This document shows positions 48,028 to 59,512 of a stretch of 64,000 nt of DNA, in pieces. The DNA is from Panorpa germanica. Lineage: Eukaryota > Arthropoda > Insecta > Mecoptera > Panorpidae. The first letter of the stretch is position 1. Each line of letters opens with the position of its first letter. The stretch covers positions 23,162,001-23,226,000 of the forward strand of contig OY783207.1 in the NCBI GenBank assembly GCA_963678705.1. The letters are read 5' to 3'. The position numbers and the translations under genes were made by a program. Below the pieces are notes generated by a model. It worked only from the letters and a program-made list of their open reading frames with translations, was not told the DNA's origin and did not search any database.

Positions 48028-48185
48028 CAACAAGAGGTGTTATTTTAAATCTAGAGAAAGCGCATTATTTTCGTGAAAACGGGTGATATTTTTATTTTAC
48101 TCCAAAGTACAAACTCTGAGGTTTGTAATGAAACACAATATCTGCCAGATATCATTGCAAAGACAGTGAAAAAATGATACGAAAT
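48028..48185 (+). repeat. TCAACAAGAG repeat family, copy near the splice-site candidate
   Basis: TTCAACAAGAGGTGTTATTTTAA, GGTGATATTTTTATTTTACTC and AACACAATATCTGCCAGATATC match the family. It ends about 50 bp before the pyrimidine tract at 48233. Confidence 0.65.
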
Positions 48186-48232
48186 TTAAAATTATGAAAT
48201 ATCGTTTATTCTAATATAATATATTAAATTAA

Positions 48233-48262
48233 TTTCTTTTTTCTTTTGTTACAGGTAAGAGA
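48233..48262 (+). promoter_or_regulatory. Candidate recursive (zero-length exon) splice site
   Basis: Seen: a pyrimidine tract of about 20 nt (48233-48250), then ACAG ending at 48254, then GTAAGA from 48255. The acceptor and donor consensus are therefore juxtaposed. CTAAT- and TTAAT-type branch-point candidates lie 20-50 nt upstream. Known: insect ratchet points have the form pyrimidine tract-NCAG|GTAAGT and divide very long introns into steps. Inferred: it could serve the intron that starts at 28170, 20.1 kb upstream on the same strand. A second donor-like GTAAGC at 48295 would define a 40-nt cassette exon (48255-48294), the arrangement known from vertebrate recursive exons. I noticed no comparable AG|GTAAG juxtaposition elsewhere downstream of 28170 on this strand. 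It could be a chance match, or the start of an ordinary exon. Confidence 0.5.
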
Positions 48263-48329
48263 TTTTACAAATACGTACAAGCTAGTAGCCCCAAGTAAGC
48301 TACAATTATTAAACACAAAAAGGTAAAAA

Positions 48330-50388
48330 AAATATATCAGATTTTATTGAAAAGCATTTGTAGAATATTCCATAGTTTTTGGTGACTTCTCGTTTTGAAT
48401 TTTGACTGGATGAACAGAATGGCTTTTACCCAAGACATAGTAAAATATTAACTGTTCATAATAAAATTTCTATAGTGAGGCAAACGTTATGATCAATAAT
48501 TTCGTTCTTGTAAAAATCGCCATGTACTATTGAAGTGGACTGACTCATCCAGCTGCTGTAAACAAACGCGTTGAGAGATCTAGCTCAAATTTGGCTCAGT
48601 AATTAAGTACAGTATTACCAATTGACGCAAAAAAGGTATTTAGAAAATAATTACCGGCTTCCGTTTTAAATAGCAAAATTCCGTTACCTTCTGAACATAT
48701 CAAGTATAGCGAATTCCTTATTTGATATTTATCTGATTTGCTACTATAGCATTTCTTCTAAGCTTGCCTCCCAAATTCCCTGCACGTAACACTATACCTA
48801 GGTACAATTCTGCAACTATTTACTAGACTATTTTTATCAGCCTATATTGTGTCACTTCTATTGACTACATTCTATTGAAAAGCAAAGATTGCTTTGCAGC
48901 ATTACATGTACCATCCGCCATCACGCACTAACCATCTTCCACAAAGAATCCTTTATACTAAATCGTGATTCTACTTTTACTCCCTGATTGTGAGACTGCT
49001 ACTCGTAATTTCAACACAACCAGAGCCGTCTGCGTCTAGCTCCACTGATAATCTAAGATCTGACTACGTGACAAACCTATATTAACATAGTTATACCTGT
49101 TTTCACCTGATTGGTAAGAGTTTGCGGCCAAAGACAAACGGCAACCGAAAATTTTCAAGTTCTTTACTCATCTCTCTTTGAAATAAATTATATTTATCTT
49201 CAAAACAAGTGAACGAAATTGTTTATAAATTGATTAAATAAATTAAGGCCAGATCTCGTGCTATAAGGGAGCTTCTAGAAGAAGGAGAAGGCAAGAAGTT
49301 GCAAGGAACGAAAGCCACTAAAGAAAAAAGTCATGAAAAGATGACAGATATAGAGAAACATGTTTTGGTTTTTATTATTTTGATATTAGTAACAAATAAA
49401 TGAATTTAATCAAAAAAAGAAAGGCAAGAAACATTCAATAATTAGTCAACATTTATTCAATGGAAGGTGAGGGGAAGGGGAAGGGGGTTCATACTTTTGT
49501 GGCGTCACCTTAAATCTTTGAAATTTAACTTCCAAAAAAGGAAGAACAAAAGCAAAAAGGAATAACAGTAGAACGTCCCAAAACTTATAGTGACCCCTAA
49601 CTAGGATTTTAAGACTATAGTTCAAATTACGAGAGTTCGACGGCGACTCATACTTAAAACAAGTTGTGCGGAATAAACTGCCGATATAACTAAAAAGCAC
49701 TGACTCACTTATTTTTCTATAATGTATATAGAAACGAGTAAGATAAAATACATTATCGTATTATAGATTTATACCGCTCTTATAACCTCTTTTAAGTATA
49801 AGTCGCCGCCGAACTATGGTGATTTGGATTATGCTAGCCTTAGATTAAATAAAGACGAGCGCAATAGGGCTCCTAACTACGGGACTGTACACGGGACTCA
49901 TCTTAGCTAATACATATATTTGTTTTATCTTTTATCTTATTAAAATCGTGATTTATTCAACTATTTTGATTAAGTTTTTTGTATTTGTGCAACGTAACTT
50001 CTGAGTTACCACACACACACTGTATTAGTATAATGACGTCACCATCCGTCTATCTGTCTGTTTATAATATGATTTGTTGTGATTATGGTTATGAAGATGA
50101 AAATCCATCTGCAGAAAATTGTAGGTAGTCTAATCACTTCTAATAACGCCTAAACAAGCCGGGAGATAAGTGCCTTGGAGTCTGGTTAACCAATAAACAA
50201 ATAATCTATTGTAAACAATTATTACTGTATGTTATTACCATCTAAGATGGTATTAAATTTAATTATTAGCAAGAATCTTATTGATAATTATATGACTCTC
50301 AATGCATTTGTAGATAATACTGTTAGGTGTTAATAGAGAAGAATATGTTAATACATAATTTGCTTGTGAATCTTGTGAGTAAAATTGC
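48330..50388. other. No gene found
   Basis: AT-rich. A G-rich purine tract lies at 49466-49488 and an 84-codon minus frame at 49446-49700 has no support. Confidence 0.35.
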
Positions 50389-50396
50389 CATATGTC

Positions 50397-50948
50397 CAGT
50401 GCCGTAGCGTGCCTTAGACGGGCCCTATATCGAAATTTGTTAAGGGCCCAAATGATGGGTAAAATTTTTTTACAAAAAGAACAAAAACGCTCGCATTGAA
50501 TTAAAATAATTATATATTGATTATACGTTATTACTTACAATTAATACTCCTAGGAACTAAGCTAGCCAAACAATTCAAATCAAATATACACTTTCCTTCC
50601 TTTTCTTCGGCGAATTTATTTATTTATTAATTCATAGCTGAAAACGACAATAGTGACAAGTCTGATAGCCTTTCCTCTCCCAAATAAGTCCTTAGATAAT
50701 TTTTTATTCCTTAACGGAATGAATTTTCTGAATTTAAGATTTTAAGCATGTTTTCAAAGCAATTGTCAATAAAGATCAACTGTATGTCTCGTCTTTACAT
50801 GTACAGTTTTCCGGCATAATGTTCTATTATTTCTGAATAGCTTTAGAAACAGTATTAACGATTTCAAATAGTTAAGAAAAAAAGGCAAATTTTTGATTAC
50901 ACACGTTTGGGGCCCCGTATCATTGATACGGCGGTAGTTACGCCACTG
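50397..50948. mobile_element. hAT-type MITE with perfect 8-bp target duplication
   Basis: Termini CAGTGCCGTAGCGTGCC and, in reverse, CAGTGGCGTAACTACCGCC. The flanks CATATGTC (50389-50396) and CATATGTC (50949-50956) are identical. It has no transposase. The 92-codon minus frame that reads out of the right end is the usual artefact of such termini. Confidence 0.88.
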
Positions 50949-50956
50949 CATATGTC

Positions 50957-52064
50957 CCTTCAAGGAATACAAAAAAAAACAGAGTGTGCGTGTCTTCAGA
51001 CTGTCTAAAGAATAACTAACTATCCATAATAAATAACTAATCATTTACAAAAATAGAATTAGTAAAGCAATGAATAAATCCACTAGTTTATAAATGACAT
51101 TTTCATAAATTAACTTTATACTTTAATTAATAAATTTTAAAGACGTTATTAATTTATTTATTTGATTTCGAGTAGTGACATTTTAATGCTACCTCAAGGC
51201 CGTTTTTAATAACAAAATCGAAAACAAGAAAAAAAAACTGGTGACATCCAAAATATATGGACAGCGTATCGCATTAATGTACGACCATTTGAAAAGGTTG
51301 TTTTTATTTGAATAATATTAAAAATCAAAAGTTAGTTCCGGCATTCAAATATCTCTTTATCACGGAAGTTGATGGGGAAATAAATGTTGATGTGGTTTGA
51401 AACATTCAAGAACTTCTGCGGAGAAAGGTTGGACAGTTGTACTTTTGTTCTGCATCTGTTTTGGTTGTCACACATCTTGGTTATAACACATCGCTGCTTT
51501 TTAAGTCCGAATAATGTTTGCTTTTTATGTCAAACTATTGCTTTGCTTGAATGTTACTTTACTATTAAAAACCAATGCTTTATCAACATACAAAATTCAG
51601 ATTTTTCCAATGTTTTGAAAACTTCAAAAGTAGCGCCACTAAAACCACTGTAAATCTTAAACTAATGATCGGAATGTCATGAAATTTTGACACAAATCGT
51701 TTAAAGGTTTGTTGTATGTAAAAATAGTAGTACAAGTTTTTTAGTACAAGTTTTTTAGGTGTAAATAATGTCTTAATTTCTACAAGACTATGTAAACAAT
51801 TACTTTTCATTTAAATAATGGCGCCGTAGCGAGTAATACAGTCTATAGAATCATCTACAGCTGCCACATAGTAATTGTTAGTGTAACAAGATTATAAATG
51901 CATCTAGTAGTAGGAGTACAGCCAGAAACTTATCAATTATCACAGTGTGAAGACATGAAACATACCACAGTTCGTGAATATATTTTTAGCCATTTTAAAA
52001 AGAGTTTTATTTAAACATCCTGATATTTAAGAAATATAAAAACACATCCTTTAACTGTTCTCTA
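50957..52064. other. No gene found
   Basis: Opposing frames of 75-89 codons overlap at 51384-51810, but neither has splice or codon support. The segment 51610-51700 vaguely resembles the ACCACTATTGACAAA MITE. Confidence 0.35.
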
Positions 52065-52420
52065 CAACTGTACCTTAGCCATTGCGAGGCCCCAAAGCAG
52101 CAGATATTTGCGAGACACTTGTTCTTTGTATAATTTATGTAAATTGTAAGTAAGTATTCTTGATGATAATTGATGAGAAATAAAATTTTATATTGGAAGT
52201 TTTATAAAAGTTAACAAGCACAAAGACGACAAATATTAATGATGATAAACTAAGGCACATGAATACCTTAAAAGATATACGCAGTGATTCTAGTGGGATT
52301 TCTAAAGCGCGAGGCACGAGATTCAAATACATATATAGTAATGACTTTTTCTACTTGGGTTGCGCGAGAATGCGAGGCCTGGGCGGTTGCCCCTTTGCCA
52401 AGGGGGGTTATTACTACGAA
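52065..52420 (-). mobile_element. hAT-type element, same family as 3206-3540, reverse copy
   Basis: TACCTTAGCCATTGCGAGGCC, then AATTTATGTAAATTGTAAGTAAG, then GCGCGAGAATGCGAGGCCTGG match the family in reverse. The right end is eroded. Confidence 0.68.
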
Positions 52421-52429
52421 CTGTCAAAT

Positions 52430-54449
52430 ATTCCGAAAACTATTGCTTCCTAAAGTAACTCTAGAATTGTATGCTATATATCTTTAAAAAAAAGTTAATA
52501 GACTAATAAAAAATGATTGACAACATTTCTATTTCTCTTACAACTTCAATGACAGTATCCTATTAATAGCTTGCTAATAATCACGTGATTAGGTGATGTA
52601 TTTAAGTGACTAAACAGCTCACAACGCTCACAACCTGTTAGACGGTGATTTGAAATGGATATAAAACCAGATTTACGATTTGGAAAGATCATTTACTAGT
52701 TATTGTTATTAAAAACATACAAAAATAAACATTTATACTGAAAAAAAACATCTGGCAAGTGGAAAATTTACTAAGACAAGTAAATATTTGGTGATAAATT
52801 ATATTTTGCCAAAATATGTGAATGGATTTAAATAATCCTGATCACACGATGGTATAAGCCTAGGCGCACACGCGGTGTTCCACTTTCCACAACAATTTTG
52901 TTCCATTTTTTATGAATGAATTTCTTAAACTATAATTTTGTTGTATTATTTCATATCTCTCGAGAGACACGTACAACGACGCCTGTACATTTAACTGTTG
53001 CGCTCCCGTCTCCCCTCACGCCCCTCTCGCAGTCTACAAACTGCGCTGCTTGTTTGAACATGTCGTAGCTATTGTTATTTGAGATAATAACGTTTTCTTT
53101 ATTGTTACACTATTCTTACATCATATTTAATGATTTTTAGTGAAAATAAAACAATGTGTAGATATAATTATCATCGTATTAACTGTTATAGCTTACTTAA
53201 TGAACGAAAGAATAGGCTATTAGCTTTTAATGGTTCTGTTTTATCACAAATCTTTATTAGAATTAATAGAACTTGTTAGATAGTTACGTTCTTATACGAT
53301 TTAAGTCTTAATTAGAACAATTAGTGCTGTAACTACCATCAGAAATGCCTTATTCAACTTCTGACAGTGACTTGCGCAATATTTCGTTACCTATAACTGC
53401 GCAAAATAAAAAAAAACTGTTTTAGTCAGCTTGAAAATAAAGCTAAACTCGTACTTAGTTATTTAGGTTTATCTTGAAATCTATAAGTCCCACAAAAATT
53501 TTGTTAAAATCTTTTTTGTAGGTAATAATATTGTCTACAACTTTACTTAATGACTTTTTGTTGTGACTTTTATAATAAAAAAGTTATAAGCTTAAATAAA
53601 TTTTAACTGTACTATTTTGAAACGAGTTTTTAAGATGACAATCAAAAATTTACTTTTAAATGTTTATAGATTTTCAACATTGTTTTAAAATATGAAATAA
53701 ATAGATTTATAGTTACGTAAAGTACAGCATTTGCCGCGTTTAGGTAGAGATCTAAAATGATTTTACATTTTATTGCGAAGTTTTGACCCTATCGGAAAAT
53801 AAATGCCATGACCGAGGATAATAAAAGCTTATACAAATGTTATCTATTGATTTAATTATTGACAGCCTATTTCCAATAAAGTTTGAATCATTTAAAGACC
53901 TCGTGTGTGTGGATAAAGTAACTTCACTGCCTAATAAACGAATACGTTAAACTTTCTGAAAGACAGGATGTTCCCCTTAAATTCCAATTAGGAGCATTAA
54001 GCAGTCGTGTTCTACCAGTCATATTGTGTGTGGTAAAATAATTCTTCTTAAATACCAAAAACTTTAATTGATTATTTGATTTTAAAATCAAATATCTGAA
54101 CTACTTAAATTGAAATGTTTTATTTAATTTAAAGTCATTTCATTCTATATCAATTAAATCAATTAAAAATATATGTAGATACTAACAAGGTAACTGGCTA
54201 ACTAATAAACAAACTCTCATTCTAATTAGTGTTTGGTATTTATTTGTATTGTCGTGAACTTGTGGTGGTGTTAGTGAGATCAACTTGAAACTTGAAAGAT
54301 TTATTAATGATGTTAAAGAAGCAATTGAACGGAATTTAAAATCATTTAACGACGCATTTTAAGAGATCATAAAACTTATTTAATGTAGAGATTCTTAAGT
54401 AATCGATCAAGAAAACTGGTGATTAATAGAATCACTTATTTGTAATAGA
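52430..54449. other. No gene found
   Basis: AT-rich. A small C-rich patch (52990-53045) holds the only compositional change. Confidence 0.35.
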
Positions 54450-54760
54450 GAGAATTGTTCTATTGTACAACTACTCTAAATGCGAATGTGGTGAAGAGGA
54501 GGCAGATCCTGACCACATTCTGTGGCAATGTAAAAATACAGTAACAACAAGAAATGGACTTGAAAAGGTGGTGCCTTAGACTTCGCAGACGCTTCCTGTT
54601 AACACTGCCTTGTTGATTGAGAAACCGAAATTTATAACAGCAGTAGCCATGAATAGATCATTCTTGTTGTCTGGATACAAAGTATAAGAAGAAGAAGAAC
54701 AATATTAGGGGCGATAAAAGGCTATGTACCTAGGAAGTCCGAGAAATCATATATAAAAAA
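54450..54760 (+). pseudogene. LINE C-terminal finger and 3' untranslated region
   Basis: Frame 1 reads IVLLYNYSKCECGEEEADPD, then HILWQC, a C-x-C ... H-x4-C finger as at the end of many non-LTR reverse-transcriptase proteins. After a stop/frameshift at 54577 another frame gives LIEKPKFITAVAMNRSFLLS, GYKV and a stop at 54685-54687. The 3' untranslated sequence ends AGTCCGAGAAATCATATATA, as at 38.0 kb. Inactive 5'-truncated copy. Confidence 0.72.
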
Positions 54761-54872
54761 ATTAAAAAAGCTACGTTAGGCTACATGAAGGGAAGGAGGG
54801 CTTCTAAAGGAGGCCCTGGAACCACGTGGTGTATGAACAATCCCCTAAAAGAATTTAAACGATTTATTCGAT

Positions 54873-55347
54873 GTTGTAAAATAGAGAAGTGACACGAATC
54901 AATTTATATAAGAGTCAGAATAAAAAATAAATCTGTCAGAAAGGTTTTTAGATAAAGATTTAGACACTTAGAACGAATGATTTTGTAACAGAGGAATAAG
55001 AAAGCTGAATTTAGAGTGACAGCACTAGGAACGCAACCTGGGCCCAGATAGAAAATTGCAATTTCATACATGCTATCTAGCTCAGCATAAGCTAATTCAT
55101 ATAGAAATTGTCTTGCAATACAAGGTTTATACTTGGTAGCTATCAGAAGTTAATTTCCTAGGTTTATTTTCAACCTGGGGAGATTATCTAAATTTATATC
55201 AGATGGAATCTAAATTAATAACCTTTTCCAAAGCCACAGAAAACCTCTAACCGACACTGCTTAACTTGCTTTCTTTTGTTGTAAAATAGAGAAGTGACAT
55301 GAATCAATTTATATTAGAGTCAGAATAAAAAAGAAATCTCTCAGAAA
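54873..55347 (+). repeat. Repeat unit flanked by ~70-bp direct repeats
   Basis: 54873-54942 and 55278-55347 (GTTGTAAAATAGAGAAGTGACA to TCAGAAA) are direct repeats with about five differences. Between them lies 335 bp that also occurs alone at 57891-58234. The arrangement is either a 405-bp tandem unit in 1.2 copies or an insertion in a duplicated sequence. Confidence 0.7.
54941..55275 (+). repeat. 335-bp repeat, copy 1 (GAAATTGTCTTGCAATGC family)
   Basis: AAGGTTTTTAGATAAAGATTT through AACCGACACTGCTTAACTTGC closely matches 57891-58234, with a roughly 20-bp deletion near 55055. Confidence 0.85.
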
Positions 55348-55479
55348 TATACAGAATCCCTACGAATCACGAATTAACGTCATTTCTCCAGCAGTAAACA
55401 CCAATAAAAGAAAAGCTACTTAAGAGATAAATATTTTAAATATTATTAGAAATGTTTTAATCTGACTTTCATTTGTCAG

Positions 55480-55595
55480 ATGCTACAGGTCGTTGTGCAC
55501 GTTCTCATCTGGTACAGAGTGTTGAGAGGCTGTAGCCTGACGCACAGGGAGTCGGTGGCAGGCAGCACACGTTGTTCTAACATAATACCAGATTG
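55480..55595. other. Short coding-like island, strand ambiguous
   Basis: Plus frame VVVHVLIWYRVLRGCSLTHR follows TTTCATTTGTCAG, an acceptor-like tract, and runs about 44 codons with many G/C-ending codons. A minus frame (ATDSLCVRLQPLNTLYQMRT) is equally open. No family was recognised. Confidence 0.3.
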
Positions 55596-55689
55596 TTAAT
55601 CTTATCACCACGTTGTAATAACTTATTTAACTGCGATACTTTTAATGTTTAAATTAACAACGGTGTAGCATTTGTTTTTTATTTGAAGG

Positions 55690-55870
55690 TTCCCAGGTAG
55701 AAAATTGTCTTGCCCAGGTTCATTTGCAACTTCTCATGCAGGATTTGCTTCCACTAGCTAGGTTACTTTGTTACATATTAAAAATATATATTTTATGGGT
55801 TGCCAAAAGTCCAGAGACCTGGGCCCCAAACCTTAAACATTTATCATGGGTTCCATTTAAGTTTTACCCT
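55690..55870 (+). repeat. GAAATTGTCTTGCAATGC family fragment
   Basis: TCCCAGGTAGAAAATTGTCTTGCCC, then CATTTGCAACTTCTCATGCAGG. Confidence 0.5.
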
Positions 55871-55999
55871 TTGCTAGCGAGTGTTAAGACCTCTAAGTTT
55901 GATTTATAACAGTGAGGTAATAATTTTACCACGACCTACTTTTAAAAAGATTTGTTGAAAATGTTAAACAAAAGATGATTTGAAATAAAATACATAACA

Positions 56000-56250
56000 A
56001 TAGGTGGGTTTGCATGCCATAAACTTGCGGAGACATGCGGTGAGGTAGAGGAGAGTACCGCAGGTTCAGCTGCTTAAAAACTGAACTTCATGACGTTGGT
56101 GAACATGGTGTTAGTGCAGATGTACTGGGCAGTGGGTGAGGAAGGCAGAGGGAGGGTTATCTTGAGAAGACTATCTGAGAAATTATTGCAAAACTGGTGT
56201 TCTATTTTTAAACGCTTTAAGAGTAATGTGGGTGGATTCGTTACTTAATT
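56000..56250. other. Coding-like island, strand ambiguous
   Basis: The minus strand has an acceptor-like TTTGCAATAATTTCTCAG followed by a frame ending PTAQYICTNTMFTNVMKFSF and TAA, with mostly G/C-ending codons. The plus strand has a 55-codon frame (LVNMVLVQMYWAVGEEGRGR) over the same bases. One of them may be a real terminal exon. The protein family is unknown. Confidence 0.38.
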
Positions 56251-57890
56251 TTTTGTGAATATGTAAATATGCCGTGTATCAATTAGAGGTGACTGTTTAG
56301 TTTATTAAATAAAACGTAAACTAATTGAAATATTTGAGATATTTTTACTGTATTATAAATAGAATATATGGGAGTTATTTATGCAATTAACATTATTTAG
56401 TTGGCGACCTCCACTTCTCTGGAAGACGACTATTCTTTTCGTTAAAATTTTGCTTCAAAAATCTACCTCTTCCTCACTCAGGAATTGTTCCAGGTTTATA
56501 AGCATTCAGACTTCATTTTTAAGAAAAGTTTAACAGCACGACAAACATTATTCGTAACAAATTCTCCCGGTTTGTACACCTTATAACACTGTAAGGCGTC
56601 TTCAACAAATTTCCTGTGTCTTTAGACTACATGTATCAAATTTCAAATGTAAAAGTGACATAAGCGCAAAACGGCGGCAAATTTAAAACAGTCAGTTCCT
56701 ATTGATACACCTAATTTATGATATAAGATAACTTTATATTCTCTGGTTTGCTGTACTCAATTCTTTTTTCACCTTTTATTCATTCATTAATAATTTTATG
56801 CTTGATTACTTTTGCATTAGAATATACCTGTGTTGCCCAAGGCCATATTTTGCTCTATATTATATTACTTTCGATTTTATCTTAATAATTAATAAACCCA
56901 ACAATTGTCAATTCAATTCCAACACCGCGTTATGTTGTAACAACTTCAAGAAAAACGGTTAAACGCTTGCGAAATAATCCTGTGCTGTACTTAGTATCGC
57001 TCAATACAATCGTATGTGATATCCGTTTCCACTCGTGTTGATTATTACAACGATATAGATACGACTGTAGTCTTGTAGACGTCTGACCTATTATTCAGTG
57101 ATATATGAGTGAATGATTTATCTGCATATAACAATACGATCATAAAATAACATTGTCTTTGAAAGTGAGGTTAGTTTTACATCAAGAACTGTCAAAATAT
57201 GACAAAACATACGTGAATATAGCTACAAGATTTCGTCGATATAACCTCGAAATGTAAATGTTTATTCGATTTACTTTTACAGGAATAGGACACGGTTTAT
57301 GATTGATTTGACAGTCGTGTATATATATGGATTGGTACAATCAATTAAAGAAATATTAAAACATGTTCCGGATATGTTAGATTATAAAAGTGTAATATAA
57401 ATTAGGTTTTGTTGTAGTTTTGTTAAATTGATTATATTGCCAAATATAGTCGTAATAATAATACATGTATCTAACTAATTAATATTTTTAATTACCTGCA
57501 AACTGGCAGACATAGCCGCCTTGCGATAAGTCTGATAACTACAAATAAGCAAACGTTAAAAAACAACAACTATTTAAGACTATAAGTAAATGATTTCGTG
57601 GAAGAAATAACTAAAACAACTGCGTGAATCATGGAGAAAATATTAATCAATAAACAATGCTGATTGAATGAATAAATCAGAAGATATCACCAAATGTCCT
57701 TCTTACCAGAGACAAAGAAACAAGTCGGCCATATTGAAAAAAACATTCCTGAAAGTTAGGTTATTCAAATTAATGGCGATAAGCGGAACGTGTTTAATAC
57801 CTGTCTAAAAAAAAGGATTTGAATTTAAATCTGCGCAGCCTTGTCCTGTGTTAATTGTTGCTGAGGATTGGTATTCTTTGATGGTGTGTA
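56251..57890. other. AT-rich sequence, nothing recognised
   Basis: A short CAGGAATTG... fragment of the repeat at 55.7 kb may lie at 56460-56510. Otherwise no feature. Confidence 0.35.
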
Positions 57891-58234
57891 AAGGTTTTTA
57901 GATAAAGATTTAGACACTTGGAACGAATGATTTTGTAACAGAGGAATAAGAAAACTGAATCTAGAGTGACAGCATTAAGAACGCAACCTGGGCCCAGGTA
58001 GAAAATTGTCTTGCAATGCAAATTTCATACATACTATCTAGCTCAGCATAAGCTAATTCATATAGAAATTGTCTTACAATACAAGGTTTATACTTGGTAT
58101 AAGAAGATAATTTCCTAGGTTTACTTTCAACCTGGGGAGATTATCTAAATTTATATCAGATGGAATCTAAATTAATAACCTTTTCCAAAGCCACAGAAAA
58201 CCTCTAACCGACAGTGCTTAACTTGCTTTCTTTC
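57891..58234 (+). repeat. 335-bp repeat, copy 2
   Basis: AAGGTTTTTAGATAAAGATTT to TTGCTTTCTTT, near-identical to 54941-55275, without the 70-bp flanking repeats. Confidence 0.85.
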
Positions 58235-58605
58235 CGTCAGATTTTTATTACTTTTTGAGTTCTGGGTGCCGTTCTGACTGAAGATACAACTGTCTTAAGA
58301 CAGTCATCGTATTTGCTTAACAGTCTCCAAATTCCAAGCTACGTATTTTGATTATTTATTGGTATAAACTTTGACAGAAATTTGTAATAAATTTTTTGGT
58401 TTATTTGCTAATTTAAAAAAGGTTTAGCTTGCAGTTCAAGCCATTATTTGTGAGTAAAAGAATTGGGTGTGTCCTAGCCTATAAATATTATATGCAAATT
58501 TCACCCAGCTTGAATTATGTGAGGATTCGTCGTCCTTTTAGTGACCTCTGCGAATATATAGTATAGGGAATCGCTAGACAAGCGTGATTAATTAATAATA
58601 AGGAT

Positions 58606-58860
58606 CCCAGGTTGAAAATTGTCTTGCAGTAGAAGGTTACCACTTGATATAAGCTTTTTCCAAGATTTATTTTCTACTTCTCATATAGAAATTGTCTTAC
58701 CATGCAAAGGTAAAATTTGTTGGCTTACTACAATCTAATTCCAAAGATTATTTTCTTCCTGGCGATTTACTAATTAGCGCGAGCAATAGTAAAGTAGAAA
58801 ACCTATTAAAACTCTATGTGATAGAACTGTATTTGGTTCTTTTAAATTTAATCCAGGGGC
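58606..58860 (+). repeat. GAAATTGTCTTGCAATGC family copy
   Basis: TCCCAGGTTGAAAATTGTCTTG, then TTTATTTTCTACTTCTCATA, then GAAATTGTCTTACCATGCAAAGG. The 60-codon frame over it is not a gene. Confidence 0.6.
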
Positions 58861-58869
58861 GGTCATTTA

Positions 58870-59360
58870 CATAAAGGTGTTCATCATGTTTCTGTTGTTT
58901 TTCTCTCTGGAATCTTACTATTGCAAGTGATTTAATACAAGACACAGCAAAGGACCTTCGTGCTCACTGGAACCAATCGGATACGGTTTTGAATTTAAAC
59001 CACAACAAGCAGAAACCTGCAATAAAGTTTTGTGTTGTGTACAATAAACAATATGTACTCAGTGTTCACCATTGGATGTATATTTAGTCTCAGAAAATTA
59101 GTAATTAAAATACAACGTCATTTAAAGTAAACATGTAAATGAAAACAATAAGAATACAATAATAAAGTAACGTTGTAATTATATACTGATACTAGATACA
59201 ATAAATGTTATTATCTGTATAACAATTAAAAAAAGATGTAAATTGTCTTTGTTTAAAAATCAATCGACAGGAAATTAAAATTAAAATGTTGGTTTTAAAG
59301 CTGAGACTATAAAAAGAGTTTAAGAATGTTTAACGAGTTTGCGTCTTATTTATATCGCGA
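58870..59360. other. AT-rich sequence, nothing recognised
   Basis: No supported feature. Confidence 0.4.
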
Positions 59361-59368
59361 CTCTTCAT

Positions 59369-59512
59369 CAGGTCCGGATTTGAGGGAGGGCAGGCGGGGC
59401 TACTGCCCAGGGGGCTCCACAAAAAAGGGACCTCCACAATAGAAATCAAAGCACTAAATTTTTGAAAGACTTGACGGAAAAAAGGGCCTCCACACCTCTA
59501 AATACAGCTCTG
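59369..59512. mobile_element. Short hAT-type MITE with perfect 8-bp target duplication
   Basis: Termini CAGGTCCGGATTTGAGGG and, in reverse, CAGAGCTGTATTTAGAGG. CTCTTCAT occurs on both flanks (59361-59368 and 59513-59520). The 144-bp interior has GGGCAGGCGGGGCTACTGCCC, a local hairpin. Confidence 0.85.

Noticed and set aside
50766-51044. 92-codon minus frame containing MQWRNYRRINDTGP
   Set aside because: That peptide is what hAT-type termini with GGCGTAACTACCGCC produce on translation. The frame overlaps a MITE end.
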